This document shows, piece by piece, positions 1 to 6,200 of a DNA stretch of 10,253 nt. The translations under genes were made by a program, and so were the position numbers. The notes below the pieces were generated by a model. It was given only the letters and a program-made list of their open reading frames with translations, did not search any database and was not told the origin of the DNA. The stretch covers positions 1 through 10,253 of the forward strand of contig JAISQH010000241.1 in the NCBI GenBank assembly GCA_031274385.1, in the 5' to 3' direction. Source of the stretch: Planctomycetaceae bacterium. GTDB taxonomy: Bacteria > Planctomycetota > Planctomycetia > Pirellulales > Thermoguttaceae. How positions within the stretch are numbered: position 1 is the stretch's first letter; every line of letters begins with the position of its first letter.

Positions 1-159
1 GCGGTCAATGCCCAGTAACTTTGCAATTCGTGTTGCGTTTTCACCCTCTGCGTGGAGTGCCAAAATATGCATGCGCACCATGATATACGGTTGGGGATGA
101 TAAAATCGCTCGCGTCGGACTGTTGGAAGGTCATCTCGTGAAATTTCAATTCGTAACAT
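1..159 (-). CDS. IS630-like transposase, N-terminal part (runs off window)
   Basis: Reading the minus strand from the ATG at 159 gives 53 open codons that continue past the left edge. The segment has the layout of the N-terminus of IS630-family transposases: a short acidic/basic leader, an ERFYHPQP stretch at about residues 17-24 (the family often has an R-F/Y-H-P-x-P element here), then a helix-turn-helix at about residues 28-53 with AEGENATRIAKLLGIDR as turn and recognition helix. In IS630 elements this domain binds the terminal inverted repeats, and the DDE catalytic domain follows; that part would lie outside the window, so neither intactness nor the far end of the element can be judged. 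The Shine-Dalgarno is weak (GAAG about 6 bases upstream). A free-standing helix-turn-helix protein is the alternative. Confidence 0.7.
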   Translation of the reverse strand, partial: MLRIEISRDDLPTVRRERFYHPQPYIMVRMHILALHAEGENATRIAKLLGIDR

Positions 160-276
160 CGCTTACTTCTGGGACTCTCATGAATCGGAAAGAAAGGAGT
201 ATAACAGATTTCTCGTTTTTCAAAAAGACCAATTTCAGCCCGTTTACAGTATATGAACAATTAACTGTTCAATAAT

Positions 277-315
277 GACAAAGAGCCGAACGAGATTTCG
301 TTCCAGCTCTTTGTC
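277..315. terminator. Hairpin, likely terminator of the Pro/Gln-rich gene
   Basis: GACAAAGAGC (277-286) pairs perfectly with GCTCTTTGTC (306-315). Inside, GAACGA (288-293) pairs with TCGTTC (298-303) around a GATT loop, leaving only a small bulge. It lies about 80 bases past the stop codon of the minus-strand gene ending at 396 and before the start of the transposase gene at 159, which fits a transcription end. There is no long T-tract on either side, so intrinsic termination is plausible rather than certain; it may also be the edge of a mobile element. Confidence 0.5.
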
Positions 316-395
316 GTAACACAGACATAAGTTACCGAATGGGTTTATTGGATTTTGTGTACTTGCGATGAAAATCGGCAGTTACTCCAACAATT

Positions 396-902
396 TTACC
401 GGAAAATCGACGTAATCCTACTCCATAACGTGGGAGCCGGTTTTGGCTTCTGCGGCGGATGTTGCACAACAACAGGTTTCGGCGGTTGGTGTTGCTGCGG
501 CGGTTGTACAACAGGCTTCGGCTGCGGATGTTGTTGTACAACAACAGGTTTCGGCTGCGGGTGTTGCTGCAGCGGTTGTACAGCGGGCTTCGGCTGCGGA
601 TGTTGTTGTACAACAACAGGTTTCGGTTGCGGGTGTTGCTGCAACGGTTGTACAGCGGGCTTCTGATGCAACTGTTGTTGTACAACAACAGGTTTCGGCT
701 GCGGGTGTTGCTGCAACGGTTGTACGGCGGGCTTCTGATGCGGATGCTGCTGCTCAACCGGTTGCGGTTGGTGATGCAGATCGGGCAAGGTGATCTGAGC
801 CGGTGGTCGATGATCGTTGTTGCCACCTTGAGCATTGACCGAAACGGTCAAAAAAACAAACGAAAGGGCTAACGCCATTCCCAAAAACATAATTCGATTC
901 AT
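396..902 (-). CDS. Secreted Pro/Gln/His-rich tandem-repeat protein
   Basis: A 168-residue protein of no family I recognise. The start is the ATG at 902: GGAGT lies 9 bases upstream, and translation from it begins with a good Sec signal peptide (MNRIMFLGMALALSFVFLTV, then SVNAQ with probable cleavage after VNA). A longer frame upstream begins at TTG and would bury the signal peptide, so I rejected it. From about residue 43 the mature protein is almost entirely P, Q, H, K and V. Residues 55-151 are four tandem copies of a 24-residue unit built on KPAVQPLQQHPQPKPVVVQQ, with the K of each copy at 57, 81, 105 and 129. The tail, TLWSRITSIFR, is non-repetitive and amphipathic. No enzyme motif is visible. 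Export to the periplasm or surface, with a structural, wall-associated or metal-binding (His-rich) role, is only inference. Plus-strand frames are also open here, but they lack a signal peptide and are by-products of the repeat. Confidence 0.75.
   Translation of the reverse strand: MNRIMFLGMALALSFVFLTVSVNAQGGNNDHRPPAQITLPDLHHQPQPVEQQHPHQKPAVQPLQQHPQPKPVVVQQQLHQKPAVQPLQQHPQPKPVVVQQHPQPKPAVQPLQQHPQPKPVVVQQHPQPKPVVQPPQQHQPPKPVVVQHPPQKPKPAPTLWSRITSIFR
450..740 (-). repeat. 72-bp in-gene tandem repeat, 4 copies
   Basis: The DNA repeats with an exact 72-bp period. The 16-bp perfect palindrome GTTGTTGTACAACAAC recurs at 530-545, 602-617 and 674-689, and a decayed copy sits at 458-473, again 72 bases away. 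In protein terms this is a 24-residue unit, and the palindrome falls on its Val-Val-Val-Gln-Gln segment. The last unit, nearest the C-terminus, is the most diverged (one residue short). Such arrays readily gain and lose copies by slippage or recombination. Confidence 0.9.
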
Positions 903-940
903 TGTTATTGTACTCCTTGTTGTGAGATAAATCCCAAAAT

Positions 941-980
941 ATTTGTTTGAAACCGGCGTTTTGTTGTCCGGCAAACAAAT
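941..980. promoter_or_regulatory. Inverted repeat upstream of the Pro/Gln-rich gene
   Basis: ATTTGTTTG (941-949) is the perfect reverse complement of CAAACAAAT (972-980), and inside them CCGG (953-956) can pair with CCGG (968-971). The element sits 38 bases upstream of the start codon at 902, between the ribosome binding site and where a promoter would lie, so it could be an operator or a leader hairpin. No clear sigma-70-type promoter stood out in this leader. Function is inferred from position only. Confidence 0.35.
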
Positions 981-1154
981 AGATGGGAAATCAAAATCGA
1001 CTTACAACAAACAAATTGCCAATCGACATTGACTGTTACCGGCGAATGGTACTCTTTTGCAAAATCTAATACAATAGCAAAAAATCAGCCGTGAACGGGT
1101 ACAACAAATTTTTTCTAATGATTTCGGATTTTATGGAGTCTTCCCATGACAAGT

Positions 1155-1278
1155 CACGTTAGCGACGGGGGCTTGCCCCGAAAGATTGATTCTTTTCTCA
1201 CGCTTGCGTCCGCTATCAATTTAAGGGGAAAGCCATCGTCGATTCCTATTTCGGGGGCAAGCCCCCGTCGCTAACGTG
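1155..1278. repeat. ~124-bp palindromic element with long terminal inverted repeats
   Basis: The left arm (1155-1183) starts CACGTTAGCGACGGGGGCTT. The right arm (1249-1278) is its reverse complement over the whole length except for one extra G, so the arms match at 29 of 30 positions. Between them lie about 65 bases with no reading frame of note. The arms are GC-rich and unlike the AT-rich flanks. The layout is that of a non-autonomous miniature element or large REP-type element; as RNA it would fold into a long stem on either strand. It sits between the Pro/Gln-rich gene and the end of the acyl-CoA dehydrogenase gene. No target-site duplication is obvious. Confidence 0.75.
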
Positions 1279-1297
1279 GTTTTTAATCCGCTTGCGA

Positions 1298-1339
1298 AAC
1301 TATTAACTATTAACTATCAACTATCAACTATTAACTATA
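1298..1339. repeat. Heptamer tandem repeat (AACTATY), 6 copies
   Basis: Six head-to-tail copies of a 7-bp unit: AACTATT, AACTATT, AACTATC, AACTATC, AACTATT, AACTATA. The array begins 19 bases after the palindromic element and ends 54 bases before the stop codon of the acyl-CoA dehydrogenase. The same heptamer in the opposite orientation occurs at 3257-3312, on the other side of that gene. Confidence 0.9.
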
Positions 1340-1352
1340 ATCTACCCTTAAA

Positions 1353-1372
1353 ACCGGAGAAAATGCCCCGGT
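1353..1372 (-). terminator. Weak candidate terminator after acyl-CoA dehydrogenase
   Basis: Read on the minus strand, ACCGG (1372-1368), a 10-base loop and CCGGT (1357-1353) form a short GC stem followed by TTTT, 22 bases past the stop codon at 1394. The stem is only 5 bp, so the call is weak. Immediately before it on the same strand lies the perfect 14-bp palindrome GTGTTGTACAACAC (1371-1384), which may contribute or act separately. Confidence 0.3.
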
Positions 1373-1393
1373 GTTGTACAACACTGTCTTTTT

Positions 1394-3136
1394 TTACGCT
1401 GCCGGAACAGAACCGGCGAGGAGTTCGTAATCGTTTAGGATTTTTGTGTTGCCCTGCTTGACCTGAACGCAATTCATGGTCACAACCGGTTCATTGTGTC
1501 CGATGAATAACTCGGCAACATGTTTTTTCCGATCATTCTTTTCCGCCTGACCAAGAAAATAATGCCCAACAAGAACCGCAATCGCCGCATCAACAAGACG
1601 ACGCGCCACCAAATCAACATACGCCCCGCTTTGCGATTTGGCAAATTCAACCGCCGATTGAATCTCTTCACGCCCCTTGATTAAAACCGCCTTGAGTTCT
1701 TCAAGTTTTTGGTCGTCGTATGTTTTCTTTTCCAAAGAATCAACGTAGGTTGCAAAAACACCACTCGTAATTCCCTTAATCGCCGCCACCACTTGTAACT
1801 GGCTCGTTCCCTCGTAAATCGACGTAATCCGGGCATCCCGCAAATAACGCTCTGCCGGATAATCCTTAATATAACCGCTGCCGCCCAGTACCTGAATCGT
1901 GTTCGTCGCCACAAAAATACTCCCCTCCGCTCCAAAATATTTGCTCATCGGCGTCAACATGGCATTGAGGCGTTTGTAAGTTCGGCTTGTCTGTTTGAAC
2001 TCTTTCTTTTCCGCATCGGAAAGTTGATCGGCATGGCGTTCGAGAAGCCGGTTCGTGTTGTTTTCAAGATCGCAGACTCGTGCGGTTTCGTAAGTCAATG
2101 CCCGCATTGCTTCGATTTTAACCTGCATTTCAACCACCATCTCCGCAACCGGAGCAAGCCGTTCAATCGGCGCACCAAACTGAACCCGACTATGAGCGTA
2201 AGTCCGCGCCAATCGATACGCCGCTTCAGCAATCCCCAACGATTGCGCCGCAATCCCCAGACGCGCCCCATTCATCAACGCCAAAACATAAGTAATCAGT
2301 CCCCGTTGCCGCTCACCAATCAACCGCGCCGGTGTATTGTCAAAAACCAGTTCGCAAGTCGGACTGCCGTGAATTCCGAGTTTCTTTTCAAGACAACGAA
2401 CCTTCACTGCCGGTGAGCGTTCGCAAATAAACAAACTCAAACCGCGACCGTCCTTGATTTCGTGTTCACTCCGCGCCAAAACAAGCAGAATTTCACCGCA
2501 ACCGTTTGTAATAAACCGTTTGACGCCATTCAAAATCCATGTGCCGTCCGCCGATTGATCGGCACGAAGACGAACCGCCTGAAGATCGCTTCCCGCGTCG
2601 GGTTCCGTCAAAACCATTGCCCCCGTCACCTCACCGGAAGAAAAACGCGGCAACACTTCGTCTTTGATCTTGTCCGAAGCGAAAGCGTAAATCGTGTCCG
2701 CAATCCCCTGAAGACCAAACATGTTCATAAACGAACCGTCACCACGCGCAACCAATTCCGTCGCCATCGTATAAATCAGAATCGGACAATTCAATCCGCC
2801 ATATTGTCTTGGCAATGTAAAGCCCATCATATCGGCTTGTGTGAGCCGGTTCAGGTTTTGCCGTACCAACGGATGAAGAGTTACGGTTCCATCGGGATTC
2901 AGCGTATTGCCTTCCGCGTCAACTTGTTCCGCATTGGGAGCAAGCGTATCCGCCGAAACTTCGCCAATCATTTCAAGAATCCGGCGGTAATTGTCCAACA
3001 TGTCATCAAGATCGTCCGGCAAATAATCCGCATTGCCATTCGGTGTTTCACGCTCCTGAATCGCCGCAAGTTCCTTCAAATCAAAATAGTCAAAAAGAAA
3101 ACAAATGTCACGATTGTCATGAAAAAAATTAGCCAT
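1394..3136 (-). CDS. Acyl-CoA dehydrogenase (FAD-dependent, long form)
   Basis: Oxidises an acyl-CoA to the trans-2-enoyl-CoA with FAD, passing electrons to electron-transfer flavoprotein in the cytoplasm. The 580-residue protein has the family layout: N-terminal helical domain (about 40-170), middle beta domain with LTEPDAGSDL (176-185) and WILNGVKRFITNG (200-212), and C-terminal helical domain with QVLGGSGYIKDYPAERYLRD (415-434) then ITSIYEGTSQ, in which Glu442 is the expected catalytic base. An extra C-terminal segment (about 465-580) matches the longer subfamily of roughly 600 residues. I chose the ATG at 3136 because MANFFHDNRDICF is a typical subfamily N-terminus; the frame runs 38 codons further up to a TTG, adding an atypical hydrophobic stretch. 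No good Shine-Dalgarno precedes either start. Substrate chain length cannot be told. It is co-oriented with the encapsulin genes but 256 bp away behind repeats, so a functional link is unproven. Confidence 0.93.
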   Translation of the reverse strand: MANFFHDNRDICFLFDYFDLKELAAIQERETPNGNADYLPDDLDDMLDNYRRILEMIGEVSADTLAPNAEQVDAEGNTLNPDGTVTLHPLVRQNLNRLTQADMMGFTLPRQYGGLNCPILIYTMATELVARGDGSFMNMFGLQGIADTIYAFASDKIKDEVLPRFSSGEVTGAMVLTEPDAGSDLQAVRLRADQSADGTWILNGVKRFITNGCGEILLVLARSEHEIKDGRGLSLFICERSPAVKVRCLEKKLGIHGSPTCELVFDNTPARLIGERQRGLITYVLALMNGARLGIAAQSLGIAEAAYRLARTYAHSRVQFGAPIERLAPVAEMVVEMQVKIEAMRALTYETARVCDLENNTNRLLERHADQLSDAEKKEFKQTSRTYKRLNAMLTPMSKYFGAEGSIFVATNTIQVLGGSGYIKDYPAERYLRDARITSIYEGTSQLQVVAAIKGITSGVFATYVDSLEKKTYDDQKLEELKAVLIKGREEIQSAVEFAKSQSGAYVDLVARRLVDAAIAVLVGHYFLGQAEKNDRKKHVAELFIGHNEPVVTMNCVQVKQGNTKILNDYELLAGSVPAA

Positions 3137-3256
3137 AGCAATTTCAGCAAAAAAATAAAACCATTTCACCAATTCCTCAAAAATATTGAAGAAAACGCCC
3201 AAACCGAACGGCAAAATATACCACAAAAAAACTCCCGCGCCTAGAAGCAATCGTCT

Positions 3257-3312
3257 TAGTTAATAGTTAATAGTTGATAGTTAGTAGTTGATCGTTAGTA
3301 GTGAATAGTTAG
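3257..3312. repeat. Heptamer tandem repeat (TAGTTRR), 8 copies
   Basis: Eight head-to-tail 7-bp units: TAGTTAA twice, then TAGTTGA, TAGTTAG, TAGTTGA, TCGTTAG, TAGTGAA and TAGTTAG. This is the reverse complement of the heptamer at 1298-1339 with more sequence drift. It fills most of the gap between the desulfurase stop (3393) and the acyl-CoA dehydrogenase start (3136). A looser echo of the same GTTAA/GTTGA pattern is seen just upstream of the desulfurase start, around 4867-4880. Confidence 0.85.
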
Positions 3313-3392
3313 TTAGAACGGCAATTGTTGCGTTAAACCCAAAATTCAGTTCATGGTTGAATGGAAAATAAGTTCGTTTGTTAAAATCATTT

Positions 3393-4856
3393 TCAGCGAT
3401 TTTTTACAATATCGGAGATTGATTTTACGAGGAAATCAATTTCTTCCATTGTATTGTAAAACGCCAGTGAAGCCCGAACCGTACTTTCCAGTCCGAAACG
3501 CCGCAAGATTGGTTGCGCACAGTGATGTCCGGCACGCAACGCGATTCCTTCTGCAGCAAGAGCCTTGTTGATTTCTTCCGTACTGAATTTATCAATCACA
3601 AACGAAACAACTCCAGCCCGTTCACGCGGATTACCAATAATCTGCAATCCCGGAATAAGTGTCAGTTGGGAACGTGCATATTCCAGAAGCCGATGCTCGT
3701 ATTGCCGGATACTCTCAATGCCAATCGAACCGACATAATCCAACGCAGCACCAAGTCCCACCGCATCAGCAATGTTGCCTGTTCCCGCTTCAAACCGACC
3801 GGGAGCCGGTTGATATTCCGTTTTCTCAAACGTAACATCAGCAATCATTCCGCCGCCGCCCTGATAAGGACGCATGGAATTGAGCAATTCCTCTTTTCCG
3901 TACAATACGCCAATTCCGGTCGGAGCAAAAATTTTATGTCCCGAAAACACGAAAAAGTCCGCGTCCGATAATTGAACGTCCGTCGGAAGATGCGAAACCG
4001 ATTGCGCCCCGTCAATGAGAACCGCCGCCCCAAACTGGTGAGCAATCCGTACCATTTCCTCCGTCGGAGTAATGGTTCCAATTGCATTGGAAACTTGCGT
4101 TACCGCAACCAATTTCACCTTGCCGCTTTTCAGTAACACGGTGTATTCGTTGAGCAGCAGTTCGCCATTGCTGTCAACCGGAATGACTTTCAGTACCGAT
4201 TTTGTTTCCTGAGCAAGCAGTTGCCAGGGAACAATGTTGGCGTGATGTTCCAAATGCGAAACAAGAATTTCGTCTCCGGCATGAATATTGTCACGCCCCC
4301 AACTGGATGCCACCAAATTGATCGCTTCCGTTGTCCCGCGAACAAACACAATTTCGATCGTCGATGAAGCATTCAGAAATTTTCGAACAATTTCTCTCGC
4401 GTTTTCGTACGCATCCGTTGATCGGGCTGCCAGATCATGGGCACCGCGATGAACATTCGAATTTTCATGTTCGTAAAAATATCTTAAACGTTCAATAACG
4501 GCGTTCGGCTTTTGTGTTGTCGCTCCGTTGTCAAACCAAACAAGCGGTTTGCCATGCACTTTTTCCGACAAAATCGGAAAGTCGTTGCGAATCGCTGTTA
4601 TGTCAAATTCCCGCGAAGGGGGATTGGCAAAATGGGGAATCGCGTTTTCATGTTGCGGAATTTTCGCACTTTCGGTCTGGCGGTTGTCAAAACGTGTGTC
4701 GTACAGCGTTTTGGAAACTTCACGCCAAACCTGTTGTACTTCCTCCTCATCCGTCGTCTGAAATGATTCGGGAAACGGATTTCGTACCGGAAAAAAATCG
4801 TCCGTATAATCACGAACCGCAACAGAAACAAGGTCATCGATAGTTGTTGTACTCAT
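3393..4856 (-). CDS. Encapsulin-associated cysteine desulfurase (SufS-like cargo enzyme)
   Basis: PLP enzyme that takes sulfur from L-cysteine, giving alanine and an enzyme persulfide. The 487-residue protein has a SufS/class II core from about residue 84 (FDITAIRNDFPILSEKVHGK onward). Visible residues: HLEHHAN (201-207) near the cofactor, Asp282 and Gln285 in IDGAQ, PLP lysine Lys308 in SGHK, and catalytic Cys446 in RAGHHCAQP. The run FEKTEYQPAPGRFEAGTGNI, GRFEAGTG and LGLAFYNT-like C-terminal context resemble desulfurases encoded beside family 2A encapsulins. Residues 1-83 are an extra, mostly polar, Pro- and Glu-containing segment absent from housekeeping SufS, the expected site of the shell-targeting region. 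The encapsulin gene lies 206 bp upstream on the same strand. No suf scaffold or SufE gene is in the window. The ATG at 4856 lacks a clear Shine-Dalgarno (T-rich leader), so expression may be lower than that of the shell gene. Confidence 0.95.
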   Translation of the reverse strand: MSTTTIDDLVSVAVRDYTDDFFPVRNPFPESFQTTDEEEVQQVWREVSKTLYDTRFDNRQTESAKIPQHENAIPHFANPPSREFDITAIRNDFPILSEKVHGKPLVWFDNGATTQKPNAVIERLRYFYEHENSNVHRGAHDLAARSTDAYENAREIVRKFLNASSTIEIVFVRGTTEAINLVASSWGRDNIHAGDEILVSHLEHHANIVPWQLLAQETKSVLKVIPVDSNGELLLNEYTVLLKSGKVKLVAVTQVSNAIGTITPTEEMVRIAHQFGAAVLIDGAQSVSHLPTDVQLSDADFFVFSGHKIFAPTGIGVLYGKEELLNSMRPYQGGGGMIADVTFEKTEYQPAPGRFEAGTGNIADAVGLGAALDYVGSIGIESIRQYEHRLLEYARSQLTLIPGLQIIGNPRERAGVVSFVIDKFSTEEINKALAAEGIALRAGHHCAQPILRRFGLESTVRASLAFYNTMEEIDFLVKSISDIVKNR

Positions 4857-5025
4857 AGTAAAAAAAAGTTAAGAGTTGAAAATTGTAACTGTCAATTTTA
4901 ATTTTAGGCTTTTTATCAATTTTTCGTCCTGTTATTTCGTTTCAGAAAAAATAATTCCTCAATAATTGTTATAAATGACAACGTATTAAAATAGACAGTT
5001 ACTGAAAATTGTATCAATTGGAATT

Positions 5026-5044
5026 GGAAAACAAAACGTTTTCC
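5026..5044 (-). terminator. Small hairpin after encapsulin gene
   Basis: GGAAAAC (5026-5032) and GTTTTCC (5038-5044) form a 7-bp perfect stem around a 5-base loop, 18 bases past the encapsulin stop codon at 5063. There is no T-run after it on the minus strand. It could be a leaky terminator or an RNA-stabilising hairpin that sets the ratio of shell to cargo transcripts. The 206-bp gap also holds a 9-bp inverted pair, GTAACTGTC (4885-4893) and GACAGTTAC (4994-5002). Confidence 0.35.
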
Positions 5045-5062
5045 GTGATTCACTCTCCACGA

Positions 5063-6010
5063 TTATTTATACGAATAATAATTACCGACATCGACATTTT
5101 CCAGAACGGCAACGGCGTCTTCGGCGAGAATGGCGAGTGAGCAGTACACCGAAAGGAAATACGAAGCGATTCCTTTTTTGTCAACGCCCATAAACCGGAC
5201 TGCCAAACCGCGAGTTGTTCCGCCGGGCAGGTTCGCCTGATGCAAACCAAGAACGCCCCGTTTCTTTTCACCGGTTCGAACGAGCAAGACATTTGTTTTA
5301 CCGGCTTTACTTTGCGGTTTTTTGTGACCGTCCACGAAGAGTTTATCTGACGGGACAATCGGAATGCCGCGCCATGTGAGGAACGGTGCCCCGTAAAACG
5401 AAACCGTCGCCGGAGGAACTCCGCGCCGTGTACATTCCCGCCCAAACGCCGCAACAGCACGCGGATGAGCCAGAAAAAACGACGGTTCTTTCCAGACTTT
5501 CGAGATTAACTCGTCAAAATCGTCTGGGGTTGGTGAGCCGGAAATGGATTTGATACGCTGAGAATCCGCAACATTTTTGAGAAGCCCGTAATCATCACTA
5601 TTGACGAGTTGGCTTTCTTGCCGTTCTTTAAGACTTTCGACCGCCAAACGAATTTGTTCGTTAACCTGATCGTACGGACTGCTGTACAAATCGGCAATAC
5701 GAGTATCGATGTTGATAACGGTTGAAATGGAGTTGAGACGGTATTCACGCGGAGCGGTCTCATAATCGACGAAGCCTTCGGGAACTTGTCCGTCATCGGC
5801 TGCGCCGCGGCAAAGTGCATCCAACGGTGTTTCACCTTCCTTGACTTTGTTCAAACGGAAAATCCCTGTTTCGAGGGCTTTCCAATCGAGAAAACGAGGA
5901 AGCCAACGCGGTGTCAGGGAACCGAACTGAGCGTCTGTTTTTGTGACATTGGCAAGTTGATACGCTGCCTGGTGACTTAAAACGGTTGGGACATTGTTTT
6001 GTTCTGGCAT
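5063..6010 (-). CDS. Family 2A encapsulin shell protein (SrpI-like)
   Basis: Shell protomer of an HK97-fold protein nanocompartment; known family 2A shells are icosahedral, assemble in the cytoplasm and enclose a cysteine desulfurase. At 315 residues it has the usual family 2A length, with no inserted cyclic-nucleotide-binding domain, which separates it from family 2B. The N-terminal run HQAAYQLANVTKT (13-25), then LTPRWLPRFLDWKALETGIF (32-51), closely matches what I know of SrpI-type encapsulins. Other family-like parts are YRLNSISTVINIDTRIADLY (90-109), FLAHPRAVAAFGRECTRRGV (179-198) and GIPIVPSDKL (215-224). It starts at the ATG at 6010, with AGGAGA 6 bases upstream (6017-6022), the best ribosome binding site in the window. 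The desulfurase gene follows on the same strand, which supports a shell-cargo pair. The older name srpI refers to a sulfate-regulated plasmid gene in Synechococcus; sulfur-responsive control here is unproven. Confidence 0.95.
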   Translation of the reverse strand: MPEQNNVPTVLSHQAAYQLANVTKTDAQFGSLTPRWLPRFLDWKALETGIFRLNKVKEGETPLDALCRGAADDGQVPEGFVDYETAPREYRLNSISTVINIDTRIADLYSSPYDQVNEQIRLAVESLKERQESQLVNSDDYGLLKNVADSQRIKSISGSPTPDDFDELISKVWKEPSFFLAHPRAVAAFGRECTRRGVPPATVSFYGAPFLTWRGIPIVPSDKLFVDGHKKPQSKAGKTNVLLVRTGEKKRGVLGLHQANLPGGTTRGLAVRFMGVDKKGIASYFLSVYCSLAILAEDAVAVLENVDVGNYYSYK

Positions 6011-6090
6011 AATGTGTCTCCTGAATAATAAGGTTCTAAATACGAAACGAAAAACATTTCACAATGAGATGTTCGTCGAATTGTTTCGTT

Positions 6091-6118
6091 ATTCTATAAA
6101 ACCTTTTTCATTCCGCAA
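6091..6118 (-). promoter_or_regulatory. Candidate sigma-70-type promoter of the encapsulin gene
   Basis: On the minus strand, TTGCGG (6118-6113) and TAGAAT (6096-6091) are separated by 16 bases. The -10 matches the consensus at 5 of 6 positions and the -35 at 3 of 6. Transcription would begin near 6084, giving a leader of about 74 bases with the AGGAGA site near its end. It lies between the insulating hairpin at 6141-6200 and the gene. Called by eye only. Confidence 0.35.
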
Positions 6119-6140
6119 GCCCATGAAACAAGAATTTTCG

Positions 6141-6200
6141 CAAATAAAACGAAGCCGTGAAATATGATAGCCGTCATATTTCACGGCTTCATTTTATTTG
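6141..6200. terminator. Strong bidirectional terminator hairpin upstream of encapsulin
   Basis: GAAGCCGTGAAATATGA (6151-6167) pairs perfectly over 17 bp with 6174-6190 around a 6-base loop (TAGCCG). The AT-rich flanks CAAATAAAAC and ATTTTATTTG extend the pairing to 26 of 27 positions. Each strand thus has a GC-containing stem followed by a T-rich run, the classic bidirectional terminator. It would stop minus-strand transcripts from the sulfatase side before they reach the encapsulin promoter, making encapsulin the first gene of its own unit. Confidence 0.7.

Noticed and set aside
450..740. Regularly spaced palindromes considered as a CRISPR array
   Set aside because: The intervals between palindromes are themselves repeated, not unique spacers, and the whole array is coding.
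355..872. Several open plus-strand frames, including one rich in Cys/Gly, over the tandem repeat
   Set aside because: A 72-bp period is a multiple of three, so all frames stay open. Only the minus-strand frame has a signal peptide and a ribosome site.
1298..1339. Heptamer array considered as an origin iteron set
   Set aside because: No replication initiator gene, no DnaA boxes recognised nearby, and the same array recurs in opposite orientation elsewhere.
2462..3244. 260-codon plus-strand frame opposite the acyl-CoA dehydrogenase
   Set aside because: It is the shadow of a strongly supported gene and shows no family motifs.
3137..3250. 38-codon N-terminal extension of the acyl-CoA dehydrogenase with a hydrophobic stretch
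   Set aside because: It begins at TTG, has no ribosome site, and the family N-terminus (MANFF) is at 3136. It is AT-rich leader translated by chance.
5063..6010. HK97-fold protein considered as a prophage capsid
   Set aside because: No terminase, portal, protease or tail genes are nearby; the adjacent desulfurase and the SrpI-like N-terminus fit encapsulin.
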